Assembly (NCBI GenBank): GCA_001574975.1
Contig: KQ965781.1
Location: 168,439 to 232,438 of the forward strand
DNA length: 64,000 nucleotides
Direction of reading: 5' to 3'
From: Gonapodya prolifera JEL478
Taxonomy: Eukaryota > Monoblepharomycota > Monoblepharidomycetes > Monoblepharidales > Gonapodyaceae
Below, piece by piece: positions 11,515-23,325 of this stretch. A program made the translations under genes and the position numbers. The notes below the pieces were generated by a model that saw only the letters and a list, made by a program, of their open reading frames with translations, did not search any database and was not told the origin of the DNA. Each line of letters begins with the position of its first letter. The stretch's first letter is position 1.

Positions 11515-12923
11515 ATGACAATTTTGTCAAAGTACGAGTCGTTTATCGTTCGTAATGCCCCTCGGATCGCCGGAATCGAGCGGCTGACGAGAGCGATCAC
11601 TTTCCTGGTATTTTGAAACCGATTTTCACCATCGGAGCACGCCTCCACTTTCAAAGTACCGATGTTGCTCATAGCTTCCATCGTTTCATGCGATTCTTGG
11701 CTCTACGGTGTGGAAAGGGGTCCTCCCGGATACGACCTATGCGACCCGGGTACTGTTCATGATATCGGATCTGGCATCCCTTTTCCACACGCTGGTCTTC
11801 CACAAATACGGAGTTCCGCGAAATCCACCGGGGTCGACGGGTCAGGCGAGCAAATAGTGAGTTCATAGGGTGTCGTTCGCGAGGTAATCTAGCCAACTCG
11901 TACCAGCTTCAGGGACCTCTTCTCTTTGAGTACCTTGTACGCCAAGCTCGCTATCACCAGCTTGGTGGTCATTTACATCGAGCAATTCCTCGAAATGACC
12001 GCGACGCGGAAATTTGGGCAGAAGGCACGATGGAAGGTCGTTGCATTGATAGAAGCAGTCAAGTGAGTTTCCTCGCATTCTTTGAGGTATAGCTTCGAAT
12101 TTTTATTTCTTATATGACTTGTCTTTGAGGTGCTCGCTCCGTTTGGGAATGCTCTCCATCTCCAAACGGATGACCATCACCGGCCGTCAATTCCCCGACA
12201 GGGACTTTGACTTGAGTTCGAACAAGCTGAACGCCGAAATTTCAATGAGGGAGCCGTCCGGATCGTTGTTTGATGGTATCACAGCGAGGCCCAAGGACAG
12301 CCAACCGATTGCGTTGGGGGATTTGCCTGTGCCGCAAGTCTCGGGAGCCCGCCTTGTTGGGGAGATTGCGTGGATTGTGCGGCCTGCTCTTTACAGTACG
12401 TTTTGCACGAGACGTCGTTCTGCAAGCCATCTGCATTAACTGACTCTATAAAATGTCCCTGACGTGATACACATTTCCCCTCGCCAGCATTCCTCATCAC
12501 CCAACACTCCCCAACCTCACCAATCCCCTTCTTCGCATCTCTCTCCCTCGAAACCTTCTCCTACCTGCTCGCCTACCTCCCCCTCGTCTCTTCCACCAGC
12601 GCACCAACTTACCTCGAACGGGAGGAACTCACCCGCCGCGCGGCTCTGTTCCTGTGGTACTTGCTCCGAGAGCCGGTGTATAGCACTTACGTCAAGGCGC
12701 CCATGCTGAGAGCGTTGGCGTTTGCGATGCGGAAGCCGCCCATGCATTATTTCTTTTGTGAGTGTCGGGGGAGGGTTTTGTGTGATTGCTTGAGATGCGA
12801 ACACGGTTCTAACGTGTATTTTTCCATTGTATATAATTTTGCGTCTCGCTATATCCAGTCGCTATCGCGGAATTCCGTTCGCTATGGGAAACTATTTATT
12901 TCCAAACCGCCGGAAGCAGCTAA
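11515..12923 (+). CDS. PEX16: Peroxin 16 (Pex16)
   Basis: Spliced gene. The first exon reads MTILSKYESFIVRNAPRI, the family's opening KYE.FI..NA. A later exon has DLASLFHTLVFHKYG (family NLLSLYHD). Then come EMTATRKFGQKARW and LLRLGMLSISKR, a proline-rich block, a helix-rich exon with FLWYLLREPVYSTYVKA (family YLLRSPFYD.Y), and a last exon ending in WETIYFQTAGSS. Pex16 is a peroxisomal/ER membrane protein that with Pex3 and Pex19 inserts peroxisomal membrane proteins. The splice between exon 1 (donor at 11608) and the next exon is uncertain: the family's GRF..SE..SE stretch is only partly visible there. The gene is convergent with the annexin gene, about 110 bp apart. Confidence 0.88.
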
Positions 12924-13031
12924 CCCTCAAAAATTCATGTACGCAAATACAATCACCAAAATTCCTCCAAACCACCACTCCTTCCCAACTTGCCCACCGA
13001 CGTTCCCCTGCTCTCCACTCCACTCCCGATC

Positions 13032-14537
13032 TCACTCCTCCCCAACCAACCCCCACGCCAACTCCCTATACGCCCCCTTGAACGTACTCTCCTCCTCCAT
13101 CCTCTTCACCAGATGTTTCTTGTACTTGGCCTCGTAGGCCGTCTTGACGGCGTGCATGATGGGCGGGTACCGGAGCCGAACGAGTGTGCGGATGAACTTG
13201 TCGTCCTTGGTGCCCATCCCGGACATGGAGGACTCGAGGAGGTCAGCAAAAAACTGAATAGGTGGGTGGGTGGACGTGGGAGGGGGAGTGTTGGGTTTTG
13301 AGAGTTGGGGATAGGGTGGTTTGTTGGGCGTAGATTTCTTACCTCGGCTTTTGATGTGGCCATGCGGACAACAGCGAGGAGCGCCGTCTTTATTGTTCCA
13401 GAGTTCAGACCAGAGAATTCCGACTCGATTGCTTTCTGGAGTGTCGACTTGTATTGCTTCGCGTACGCCTGTAACACAGGTACATGGAAGATTCCACGGT
13501 AAGGCTAGGCAGAGACTCCTCAGCTGTCACAACACACTTCTCACCTCAATCACAGCTTTCATGTGCTTCTCGCTCCTTGTGCCCAGTATCCGAATGAACG
13601 TTGCGTTGTCAGTCCCGAACTTCCCTTCGCCGGCTTTATACAATGCTTCAGCGTCCGCGGCTACATCCCTCTGGACGGTATTCTCGTCTCGGTTCGCCTG
13701 TGAGATAGTGTGTAAAGTTAATGAAGAGAATGATTAATCCCGCTACCAGCCAGACAATACTCACCTCGAGGACCATGCCCAAGAATTGCTTCGAATCTCC
13801 GCTTGTCTGAGCTTCCACAGCGCTCGCCAGCGATTGACCGAAAGAAATCTCGTACGCCAGCTTGATGGCTTTAATTTCGACGTTGGGTCTCCCCACCAAG
13901 ATCTCCACAATGGCTTCCTTCGATTCATCAAGCATTCGTTAAATTTCACGCCACGAACACCCTCACTTCCAATGAAAACTCCACCTTATCTGCGCCTAAC
14001 GTCCCTTTCATAGCCCTATCCAAGCACCAAGCGTCGTACTCGGCAGGATGCATGGTGCAAGCACGAGCGAGCTTGCCAAAGTTGCCCGAGGTTTTGGCTT
14101 CGATGTCAGAGGGGAGACGGGTTTGGAACCGATCCGAGTAGGCTTGTGAAATGTGGTAGAGTTCAGGGGGGGTTCGGTGGGCCAGGACGGACATCAGGCT
14201 CTGGTTGGGATGGATGTGGTTTCACGGGTGAACTGTGGTTACGCGCTCTAGTATGCTCTGATCATTCGCTCTTCCGGCCGTTCATCACGCCATCGTACGC
14301 GCTCAGTGGGGCTCTTCTTGCCCTACCTAATCCACCACGCGTCTTTGATCCCTCGCTCACCTTTTCGTCGACCTGTCCCTCGAACATCGCCCGATGCAGG
14401 ATTTCCGCGTCTCCCGCCGGATCAAACTCGGATCCCGGCAGCGGCGGCGGCGCGAAGTGGCGAACGCCAGATCCGACGCGTGTGGCGGAGAGCGAAGACG
14501 TCGATGCCTGCGTGGGAGAGCGTTTGAGCATGTGCAA
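13032..14537 (-). CDS. Annexin
   Basis: Minus-strand spliced gene with the four-repeat annexin core. Repeat 1 starts DAEILHRAM and continues LMSVLAHRTPPEL. Repeat 2 contains KEAIVEILVGRPNVE. Repeat 3 has GKFGTDNATFIRIL, and repeat 4 has GMGTKDDKFIRTLV. The protein ends in YRELAWGLVGEE. The G.GT. loops of repeats 3 and 4 resemble type II calcium sites, while repeat 1 is degenerate. Annexins bind acidic phospholipids in a Ca2+-dependent way on the cytosolic face of membranes. The N-terminus is short and Pro-rich (APPPLPG). Its first about 25 codons lie in a duplicated segment that on the other strand encodes the tail of a kinase (see repeats), so the true start may differ. Confidence 0.9.
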
Positions 14538-14567
14538 TCGGGATGCGTGATGGCCGCAGCAGCACCG
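14466..14567 (+). repeat. Copy of the kinase 3' end, antisense to the annexin start
   Basis: About 100 bp nearly identical to 17116-17211. On the + strand both copies encode RVWRRA.TSM.AWESV followed by a stop. On the minus strand this copy supplies the first codons of the annexin (LKRSPTQASTSSLSATRVGS). It is a direct repeat about 2.65 kb from its partner. Confidence 0.85.
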
Positions 14568-14995
14568 AAATTCTGCCGGACACTCTCTTTTAAGTCAGTG
14601 ACCGCTCTTTGAAGTAAAAGCGGAGTGGATTTGTTTTCCAGAGCATTTCCGCTCTACTTCACATACACCACGACGCAAGATTACTTTCAGCCTCGCACTC
14701 CGATGTTCGCAAAACAAACTATTTAGACAGCCCGTATAACTAACGAGGTTTCCTCCCCATCGTCCCACCTTGATATTGGGTCCAACGCCCCCCAGCTTGG
14801 TGCCACTCGAGGAATATTCAATGTAATTCCATTTCAGTGGCTAGCGACGCCGGTCTCAATTACATTCAGACTTCAATATTCATGTTCGATTCTGAATTAT
14901 GTACATGTTCGTGTGCCGCACCTTGGGCCTAACTATGATTCATGGTCAACATCAGCGGCTAAGAATATGGTACTAGAGAATCGAAAAATATAATC
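14568..14995. other. Intergenic
   Basis: No gene seen. It lies between the annexin 5' end and the 3' end of the small secreted protein gene. Confidence 0.5.
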
Positions 14996-15373
14996 TCAGC
15001 AGGCCGCGCGGCCATTTTTACCGACTTGGCAAGCGTGACCAGGGAAGGTGCACTGTTTTACCAAAACTCCATGAGAATTTTAAAGACTCGGATGCACAAC
15101 TGGGACACCTACCTCTGGAACGACGCAGGGATACTTTTTATAAGTACCACTGGTTTGAATGATGTAGCAGGTGGCTTTTCCTCCGTTGAGTGGATCCAAA
15201 CCGCATTTCTGTAGTAACATGGTGAGCCTCAGAGTCTCGAATCTGTCTACAAAAAGCAAGGGGCTAGGTTCAAGATTTGCACTCACACCAACCCTCCGGG
15301 CACGTTCCTCGATGGCGACCGCGTGCGCAACGTACGCAAAGATTGCGATGAGGAGGAGCGTAAGAAGACGCAT
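14996..15373 (-). CDS. Small secreted six-cysteine protein
   Basis: Starts with a clear signal peptide (MRLLTLLLIAIFAYVAHAVA). A phase-0 intron (15112-15053; donor GTAGGT, acceptor CAG) joins the main exon to a last exon encoding CTFPGHACQVGKNGRAAC and a stop. Another possible 42-nt intron near 15297-15255 is in frame, so the product is 91 residues if spliced and 105 if retained. The mature part has six cysteines, the last being the C-terminal residue, spaced like a compact disulfide-knotted peptide. No family is recognised. The secretion signal, small size and Cys content suggest an effector-like, antimicrobial or cell-surface peptide, but that is inference. Confidence 0.7.
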
Positions 15374-16024
15374 TGCAAGTGAGAGATTCAGTCGTGTTTA
15401 AGAGTACGTGGTGTGGAGGTGGTCGGTGGACGTCTCTCGAACCCAGGCTTTATAAGGTTCGTGTTACCTTTTGACCAGGTGCCATGAACGTGCAAGCCCT
15501 TTCTCAAAGAAAACGCAACCACACGTGCGTGCATTGCTGGCTTCCGTGACCTGATGGAACCTGACCGGCTCACCACAAACAGGACAACGCCGAATGCAGG
15601 CCGCAGCAGGACCCCTCCATCGATCAAGTGGCAGACTCTTTGCTTCGAAGCTCGTCGCTATAATGGATATATCGATGTTCAATCGCTCGTTTGCGGTGTC
15701 TTGGGTTCTTGTCTTCGCACTTCGTGCCTCCATGATTGGAGAAGCCAGTGATGTTCAAGCGCCACATCGTCCCCCAACCCAATAACATGAACAAATTACA
15801 ACCAAAAAAATGAATGAAAGCATGATTCAATTGGCTTTCCTGAGTAGCGGTACGACAACGGTTTTGGTGAGACGAGAAAAGAGGTTTTCTTCAATAAGTT
15901 ACCTGGGTTGGGACAGACACGCACTACGCTCCATCAGCTGGCTCGTGAGTCGGGGCGAGCTCACGTGCATATCCCAACCCCTTTCAAGTATGTGTTTATA
16001 AGCATCAAAAGTGCATACATTTTT
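15374..16024. other. Intergenic, no supported gene
   Basis: Divergent space between the secreted-protein gene (minus) and the kinase remnant (plus). A CACGTG palindrome lies near 15960. There is a plausible coding stretch at 15850-15990 on the + strand, but no splice could be fitted to join it to the kinase. Confidence 0.4.
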
Positions 16025-17175
16025 GTGCCACAGTCGCTGCCTTCCTAACGCCACACGAATCCCACCCCCAACCCTACCATGGGACATCGACTCCATCTAC
16101 GAAGCATTACCTGCAAGCCATCGTCAAGACCATGGACGTCTTCCCACGGAGCACACCCAAAAGGTCGTTCCTGGAGCGCGCAAAGTCGGCCGTCACGATC
16201 GCCATGGGAGTGCGGGAAGTTACAATAAACCCGTGGTTGATCACGCCGTGGGAGATTGACATGGGCAAGAAGATCGCTGTGGGAGGTTCGGCGAGGTGTA
16301 CGAGGGCGTGTGGCTCGGTAACAAAAAGGTTGCCATTAAAGTCCTCTTTTTGGATCCAATGGAGGACGTGAAGAAGGTGCGTGCCTGTCTCCTCTCTGCT
16401 TTTGAACGGCATTGTGCAAAATCGTTGAGGAACTGATCTGACCATACCCGATTGCCCTTACTTTCGCAGGCCTTTGATCGCGAAGTAACCGTATGGTACT
16501 CGCTCAGCCAAGAAAACATCCTGCCCTTGCACGGTGCGTGTGCCAACATTGAGCGGCCAATTATGGTCTCGCCCTTGATGGCGAACGCCAATGTGAGCAA
16601 GTACATCGAAACACATGAACTCCCTGTGACCAGACGGATCAAATTAGTGAGTGTCTCGGCTTGAGTGGAAACGATTGGTCACTCAAAAATTTCTAACCAG
16701 ACTTCGTTGGGACCTCTTCGCTCGCCCCACCCAGCTTCTGGACATTGCCCAAGGTATGCAATACCTGCACTCCCGCGGCATCGTGCATGGGGATTTGAAA
16801 GGGCTCAACATTCTCGTGGACAAGCACGGCAACGCCTTGATCACCGACTTGAGGTTCGCAAGGGTGCGGTACCTGACCCAAACCTCCAAGACTTTGGTGG
16901 CGCCGACGGTGGGAACACGGCGCTGGATGGCGCCCGAGCATCTGAGCCATGGGAACATGACTCAGGCAGGAGACACATATGCCTTTGCTCTCATCTGCTA
17001 TGAGATTTTGTCCGGCGGGAGGATTCCCTTCGAGAATATCCCTGATGCCGCACTGATCCATGCCGTAGTGCAGGAGAAGATCCGCCCCCGGGCGGTGGCG
17101 CACCCTGACGAACACGCGATCCAACGCGTGTGGCGGAGAGCGACGACGTCGATGCTTGCGTGGGAGAGCGTTTGA
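16025..17175 (+). pseudogene. TKL-type protein kinase, apparently decaying
   Basis: Three exons (about 16025-16376, 16470-16646, 16735-17175) encode a tyrosine-kinase-like Ser/Thr kinase domain of the kind expanded in mushrooms. Visible parts: WEIDMGKKIAVGG leading to the P-loop, VAIKVLF with the ATP-binding Lys, a catalytic loop HGDLKGLNILVD, GTRRWMAPE at the P+1 loop, and DTYAFALICYEIL in helix F. Three defects stand out. The P-loop is one base short near 16287, so the frame changes before FGEVYEGVW. The DFG motif reads DLR. The protein stops at AWESV before the usual last helix. A dead or dying kinase, a pseudokinase with an assembly error, or wrongly placed exons are all possible. The N-terminus is not defined. 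Confidence 0.65.
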
Positions 17176-17211
17176 GCATTTGGAATGATGATGGCCGCAG
17201 CAGGACCCTGA
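17116..17211 (+). repeat. Kinase 3' end, partner of the copy at 14466
   Basis: Partner of the 14466-14567 segment, with very few differences over about 60 bp of core and looser identity downstream. Here it is the natural C-terminal end of the kinase domain, so this is probably the source copy. Confidence 0.85.
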
Positions 17212-19864
17212 TCAACAGAAAAGTGAACTCTGCAAATACAACCGCGAGCTCAGCAAGCCGCATAAAATGGGAATTTCAAAAATTACTCTTTCTCCAAGCT
17301 TGTTATGCAATTTTGTATCGCGTCTGTGGGACAACGAATCACCAAGGTTGATGAAGACCGACAATTATGCTGCTGTCGAGAAGTGAGAGGCGCTCAGCAA
17401 CACGCATCAATAAATGATGCATATGCCACCTCCTCCCGAAAAGTCACTGAACTATCGCGTGTCCTCACGTGTACTGGGAATTACGCTTTCGTCATGAAAG
17501 TGATGGAAATAGAACTCAGACATGTAATAACGTCCAAGAGCAGAACAGTGACTTATCACGACGTTCCCAAACTATATCTACACACAATCCCACATTACGT
17601 CCAATTCCAGTTTCGATTTTCCTGGTGTTGACGATGTGGGGAGGCAATTGATTTCAGTTGGATGAAATCATGAGACGTCTCATTCCCACCAAAGAGAAAT
17701 TGGAAGTCCAGCAAATCAATATATCCCCCAATTTTGATTTCACCTTCCGCCACGACGTCGCATGAACTGCATTAACGTGTTTGGTAAAGACTTTGTGGCA
17801 TATGGGGAACTGGCTGGGGGCCACCACTATGCGGATAAAAAATGGCAGTTTCTGGGAGCTCCGCGACAAGCCCATCAAAGAGGCACCTTGGAGTGGCATA
17901 CTCCCCAAAAGATACTGTTCTTCCCATAACAATACTTGAGTGATGGGTCACAGGGCATGAATAACCCGCATTCTCAAGCTCTATTGCACCAAATGACGAG
18001 AGTTCTTCATTAAGCACCCAAAAGTGAAGACACACGTGCCGATGAGCTCCTCAAACCGAAGGTAGTCAGCGTGCACAGAATATTGCGCGGTCATCAGATC
18101 TTCAGCATTGTGTGAGGGGGCTCGGGCATGGACTGGTCACGTGACCTGTGGGCATGGCCACCGACGAACAGGCCACACTCCGAATCCATTTGTGGCCTAG
18201 CGTAAAACTATATTTAACCGATTTATAAACGCTGTAGTTCTTCATCAATAAGCTAGTCTTCGTACTCTCGTCTCTCACTCTGCTCTGCTCTTGCTCCGCT
18301 CGCTTCGCACGTCATATGGTTTGACCTCTCGGCTCTCTTGCTCTGCTCTGCCCTTGCTCCGCCTATATCTCGCTCGCCCTCCATGCGCCCTTGCACCCAC
18401 TCAACCACCCTCGCCCGGCTCCCTCCACAATTGTCCCTTGCTCCCAATCTGTCTTGTATGTAATATATTTCAGAGCGGCCGATGGGAGCTTAGCACCATG
18501 TCAGGTAAAATGTGTCGCTTTGCTGCTTTGCTTCCCAAAGATTCTGCAGATGTCGCATGTACAGGGCAATCGGAGTACGGCGGTTCCCGTGCGGCCCTGG
18601 GAACAACGGAGCAAAAGCACCCGCAAAGGGGCTCGAGAGCTTTGCTCACCAAAATGATAGATATGTGACCACGTCACCGTTTAAGCTACCTCGCACGTTG
18701 TTGGATCAATCAAAGCTTGGGTTGGTGGCAACTTGAACATGTCATTGATGATATCCGCAATACGATGAAGGTGAGTGGTCGCAGGGTTAGGACACTTGTG
18801 ACATCACGCTCCTAAAACGTTATGTTGCTTGACTGACGTCGTATGAAGTGGCTGATGACGGGGTTGTTGAAGATGCTGACGCAGTGTGTACGCATTACAT
18901 TGACAATGGCAGATACACCGCCCTGGGAGTCCGATAGCACGAAAGTGACTTGTGCTTCCTTGGTCCTCTAAATTTAAAATCGCGGTTTGCGTATTGTCAC
19001 ACAAAGTGGATGATCAGGGAAGGTAAAGATGGGGCTAGTTCGGCGGAGCACAGACTTAGGAACGAGCAGCAAGCCTGACATTGCGCGGATATGAGATTTT
19101 CAGGGTTGCCACTTGGCTGAAGACGTTGTGAAAGGCGTCTGGTTGGTGAGGCCATCGTGTCCTCAACGCTTGGGGGCAACGCAAAGTGGTACAGGAGCAC
19201 CTTTGCTGCTTTGTTCCCCCAAAAAATATGCTGCGCGACTTGCAATAACCTCTCGTGGATGTCTGACGATCGCTGTTTGGGGAGACAGACTTGCGGGAAG
19301 TAGGTGAGTTGTGGATGATGTCACCATCCTGCGACGCACGCCAATAGAAGCTCAGCGACCAGCGCAGTGCATGTAGATACATGTTGATATACTCCCCAAA
19401 ATTGGATTGCATCGCACAGATGACGTCGTAGGAACGGGATAATGAGTTTGCAGTTGCTGAAGACATGGCTACGCCCACAAGTTCTAGACCTGGGAGCTCC
19501 GCATCATAAAACCGTTCAAGTAACTCTATTCACCAAAACTTGAGGATGTTGGCTTCATGCCGTCGCATGAAGTGAGCATGATGGTTGGGGATGGTGAAGA
19601 TGGGGCAAGAGGGTGACCATCACTAATGACAGCAAGGATTTTTTTATAGTTAACAAGTAACTAGGGGAGTTGATCATCTCCCAGGTAGATAGCGCTATGC
19701 TGTATGGTACCTCCAAGCTGCCGTGTTCATTTTTCATCATTTTAAACTTTTTGACCACGCTACATGTGGGTACTCTTGAAAATTTTATCTCCTCTTCTAC
19801 CATTCTTCCCCGAAAACCCTCTCACGGCGGGAAGAACAACCCCCGCCCAACCCCACAAGACCGC
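17212..19864. other. Repeat-rich DNA without a confident gene
   Basis: About 2.65 kb with short frames only. A loosely similar segment beginning CTTTGCTGCTTTG occurs at about 18518 and about 19201, suggesting degenerate repeated DNA. I see no transposase, reverse transcriptase or host domain. Confidence 0.45.
18180..18380 (+). promoter_or_regulatory. Possible core promoter (TATA plus CT-rich)
   Basis: ATTTATAAACG near 18220 is followed by a CT-rich tract that contains a 21-bp motif (CTCTGCTCTGCTCTTGCTCC-like) twice, about 70 bp apart. This arrangement is common upstream of basidiomycete genes. Downstream, an ATG at 18498 opens only a 56-codon frame, so no gene can be named. Confidence 0.3.
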
Positions 19865-20528
19865 CTACTTGGCGATGCTCATTTCCTGGTCTGCCTCGAC
19901 GTAGTCGATGTGCGGGTGGGATTCGAGTGTCGCTACGTCGGTAAACTGGTTGGTGAGGCAATTGGACGAGAACCGAGGAGACTGACAACTCACAAACGAG
20001 TGTTGTAGGCAGAGTTACGGCGAACCCTTGGAACGTAGTCGTGTACTCGTGTCCGATTGTTGCGCCTTTTAAGTTTTGGCCGATTCCCGGGTGGTGCCGG
20101 TGAGGTGCCGGATGGGGGATTGGTAGAACGAGGTAGACGGACTCAGCAAAGCCGAGGTTACGGCGGTGCCTCACCTTGCTTCTTGATGTCGTCCTTGACC
20201 TTGTCGATCTCGGTCTTGGGAGTACCCTTCTTGAAGGCGACGATGTACTTTCCTGGGGTTGGGGGACGGGAAGGTAGGAGTGGCGGTTTGGAAGCCCAAG
20301 GAGGTGGGAGAGGGGAGGGCGGGGGACGTGGAGCAGGAGGGAGAAGGGGGAAGACGGGAGTGTGCGGAAAACGAGTGGGGCAGTGGGGGAAGGGGCGGAG
20401 GAAATGCGCGGTTGCGATATAAACACGGAAGGGGAGATTGAGGGGAAGAAGCGAGGCATCAGGAGGCGAGGGTGAGAGAGGGCGAGAGTGCGGTGAAGGG
20501 AGAGGGAAAGTGTGCGCGCACCGGTCAT
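19865..20528 (-). CDS. Peptidase inhibitor I9-like (Pbi2-type) protein
   Basis: Four exons on the minus strand: 20528-20522, 20252-20175, 20065-19998 and 19945-19865. They give 77 residues: MTGKYIVAFKKGTP, then GATIGHEYTTTFQGFAVTLP, then LESHPHIDYVEADQEMSIAK. This is the I9 propeptide-like inhibitor fold, as in yeast Pbi2 (proteinase B inhibitor) or Pleurotus inhibitor IA-1. These proteins inhibit subtilisin-type proteases in the cytosol or vacuole. Length matches stand-alone inhibitors, not a protease propeptide, and no protease domain follows. The first coding exon is only 7 nt (ATGACCG). The third intron would use GTTTGT as donor. Confidence 0.85.
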
Positions 20529-21609
20529 TTTGCGATTGGATGTGTGGAAGGAGAGTGGAGATCGGCAGAGGGCGGCTGACCGGGTGGACCGGGCACTGAG
20601 GGGCGTGGCCGAAGCAGGAGGCTGGATCCCCAGCGCTCGGAAACTCCAGTCGGGAAGGCCAAAAATAACGACGGTAAATGAGCAGAAAAGATTCCCATCT
20701 CCTATGGCCGGACCTCCTCGTCGCTGTCTGAAGAACTTGGGAAGTGCAGTATTGTAATTCTCCCATTCTCTGATGTGAGAGCGATTTCATTGGCTCTTAC
20801 CGTAATGTAGAGAGTAACTTGCAAATGAAATTGTCGTGGAGCTTCAATTGAACTCCACACCCTTTGCGCTTGCCGAGAAATCTAGATGGAGGTGCAGAAG
20901 TCACGATTCGAGACATTCAAGGTTTCTTCACACACAGTGAAAGGACAGATACCTTTATTCTCGCGTATCTGAGTGAGAGCATTATACGTGTTCTCTCTTC
21001 CAAGACTCAAATCTGTGGCGGTAACAATGAAACTGGCTGACGGCTATTAATATTGAGCGACAATAGTCCCGGGGAATGATCACCGCGCATCATTCAGTAC
21101 TCCGAGAGTCTTCGCAGAATAATCGAAACACCATTGCTGCGAGCCAATTAGGCGCGGTGCAAATCAATCTCAAATTGGCACCCATCATCGAGGTCAATAT
21201 CCCTGACGTGATTTCCCTTCCATTCCGTCATGTATTCCCATCCATATCCACTTCAAACGGCCGCGAACGGCCGCAAAACAATGCATTCTTGCCTGTTGAC
21301 CCTTTTCGTGGAGGGGTGATGTCCGGTCCAGACCCGGGGAAGTCGTCTGATAGGACGGACGCGTGCGGGGCTGGAATGGAAGGTTTCGCGATTTTGGGGG
21401 CTTCGTGTGGGTTTTATCATTTGGACGTCTCCCACCAATCGCCAGTGCACACAACAAATCTGGCACCAGAGGGAAGTTCACCCGCAGCAGACACCACACC
21501 TCGCCACCTCGCCACCTCCAGAGGGACCCACGCAGCAACCGGACAGACTCCTCTCCCTACTTGAACCCCACTCCCGCACCCCCTTACCCCCACCCACACC
21601 AACACAAAG
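20529..21609. other. Divergent promoter region, no gene
   Basis: About 1.1 kb between the divergently transcribed I9 inhibitor and CWC25. Open frames here are short and overlapping. Nothing else supported. Confidence 0.5.
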
Positions 21610-23325
21610 ATGGGAGGCGGCGACCTGAACCTGAAGAAGTCGTGGCATCCGGCGCGGCTGGACAACATCGAGAAGGTGTGGCAGAGAGAGCAGAAGCTGA
21701 TGGAGGAGCAGAAGAAGCTGGACCAGCTGAAGAAGGAGCTGGCAGAGGAGAGACAGGTCGAGGAGCTGAGGCGCATGCAGGAGGCGGCGGGGCTAAAGTG
21801 AGTGGTCGTAGGGGTAAGAGTCGTGACTGTTGAGAGGGGAGAGTGAGGAGGGTGGGGTGGGACGGGTGGGTGGTGACACAGTGGAGGGGAGGCGAGCAGA
21901 AGAAACGTTTCTCGTGTCTCAACACATCACACTCTCTAACACACAGTCCCCCTTCCCCCACACAGAAAACGCTCTGACCGTCTCGACTGGATGTACCAAT
22001 CCGGCCCGGGCGCGTCCTCCTCCTCCGTGACCGACGACCGCGAGGCCTTCCTCCTGGGCAAGAAAAAAGTCGACAAGCTCGTCGAACAAGGTTCCACACT
22101 CGCCGAACTCGAATCGTCCGCCGCGGCCAAATACAACGCGACCGCGGCCTCGATTTACGGCGGGCAGGCGAATAGCTACAGGGATATGCAGGCCAAAGTA
22201 AGGGAAGACCCCATGCTCATGATCAAGAAGAGGGAGCAGCAGATGGTCGAGAAGGCGATGCAGAATCCGATCAAGTTGAGGGAGATGAAGGAGAAGAGGG
22301 AGAAGGAGGCCGGTGGTGCAGGGGCTGGGGGGAAGAAGGATAAGAAGGAGAAGCGGGACAAGAAGGAAAAGCTCGACAAGAGGGACAAGGACCGTAAACG
22401 TCCCCGCTCTCACTCTCCTTCTGGCCCGTCCTCTCCACCACCCCGCCGATCCACCGACGCCCGTCGTATCCCCTCACCGTCCCCGACCTCGTCATCGGAT
22501 GACGCTCACCGCCGGATCATCAAACGGCGCAGATCTACCAGCCCGCCGCCGGCGCCGCGAGCGAGGGGTGATAGAGATTGGCGAAGCGGACGGGAGAGGG
22601 AGAGAGACAGGTCGCCGGCGATGCAGAAGAGGGGTGCGTATGGTGGAGATAGGGAGTGGGATAGAGACGGGGGCAGGGATAGGACGTACGGCCGTGGAGG
22701 TGGAGGGCGCGACAGGAGCAGGAGCAGGACGCGGTCCCCGCCTCGTCGCCGGTCACGCTCACCCGTCGTCAAGCGCGAGGCTAACTCCAGCACCTACCCG
22801 CGCTCCCGGTCTCGCTCCCCGCCCATCAAGCGCGAGCCCTCCACCACCGCCCGCCCGCGATCCCGCTCTCGCTCACCGCCTCGCAGGTCTTACGTGTCCC
22901 CACCTTCTCCACCCCGCCGAGACAGCGGCAGGTCTGCACCTACATCTTCCTCACGCCCTACCAGCACGACCACCTCCCTTCCCCCACCCGCCACCGCCCC
23001 AGCCCGCTCCTCCCAACTGAGCGACGCCGACCGCGCCGCCCGCCTCGCCGCCATGTCCGCCTCCGCGCACGAAATGGACGTCACCCGCGCCGCCCGAGTC
23101 TCCGCCCAAACGCTCGCCAACGTGGCCGACGAGGCCCGCGAGGCCGCCGCGCGAGCAAAGAGGGGCGGAGATGCAGGGGAAATAAAGTTTGGTGGTGGGG
23201 TGGGCAGCGCGGGGTTCTTGGATCAGGTGAGACGGCAGGCGACGGAGAGGACGTTGGGGGAGATGGTGGGGAGGAGGAGGGGGGTGGGTAGGGCGAGGGG
23301 AGGTGGGGAGGGGGATGATGAGTAA
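21610..23325 (+). CDS. CWC25: Pre-mRNA splicing factor CWC25
   Basis: Two exons (21610-21797 and 21966-23325) give 515 residues. The N-terminus [14 protein letters not shown] is the family's signature: Cwc25 inserts this end into the spliceosome active site. It is followed by the Cir_N-like helix ([16 protein letters not shown]), LDWMYQSG, and an [15 protein letters not shown] block, all as in Cwc25. The long C-terminal half is RS/RD-rich with many SRSPP repeats. Cwc25 joins the Prp2-activated spliceosome to promote the first transesterification. The start is certain because the conserved residues begin at Met1. The G-rich coding strand creates long spurious frames on the opposite strand. Confidence 0.95.

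Noticed and set aside
12517-12804. Minus-strand frame over PEX16
   Set aside because: Antisense to the exon encoding the conserved YLLREPVY segment.
18270-18370. CT-rich repeats as a tandem satellite
   Set aside because: Only two units of about 21 bp are similar; better explained as a pyrimidine-rich promoter tract.
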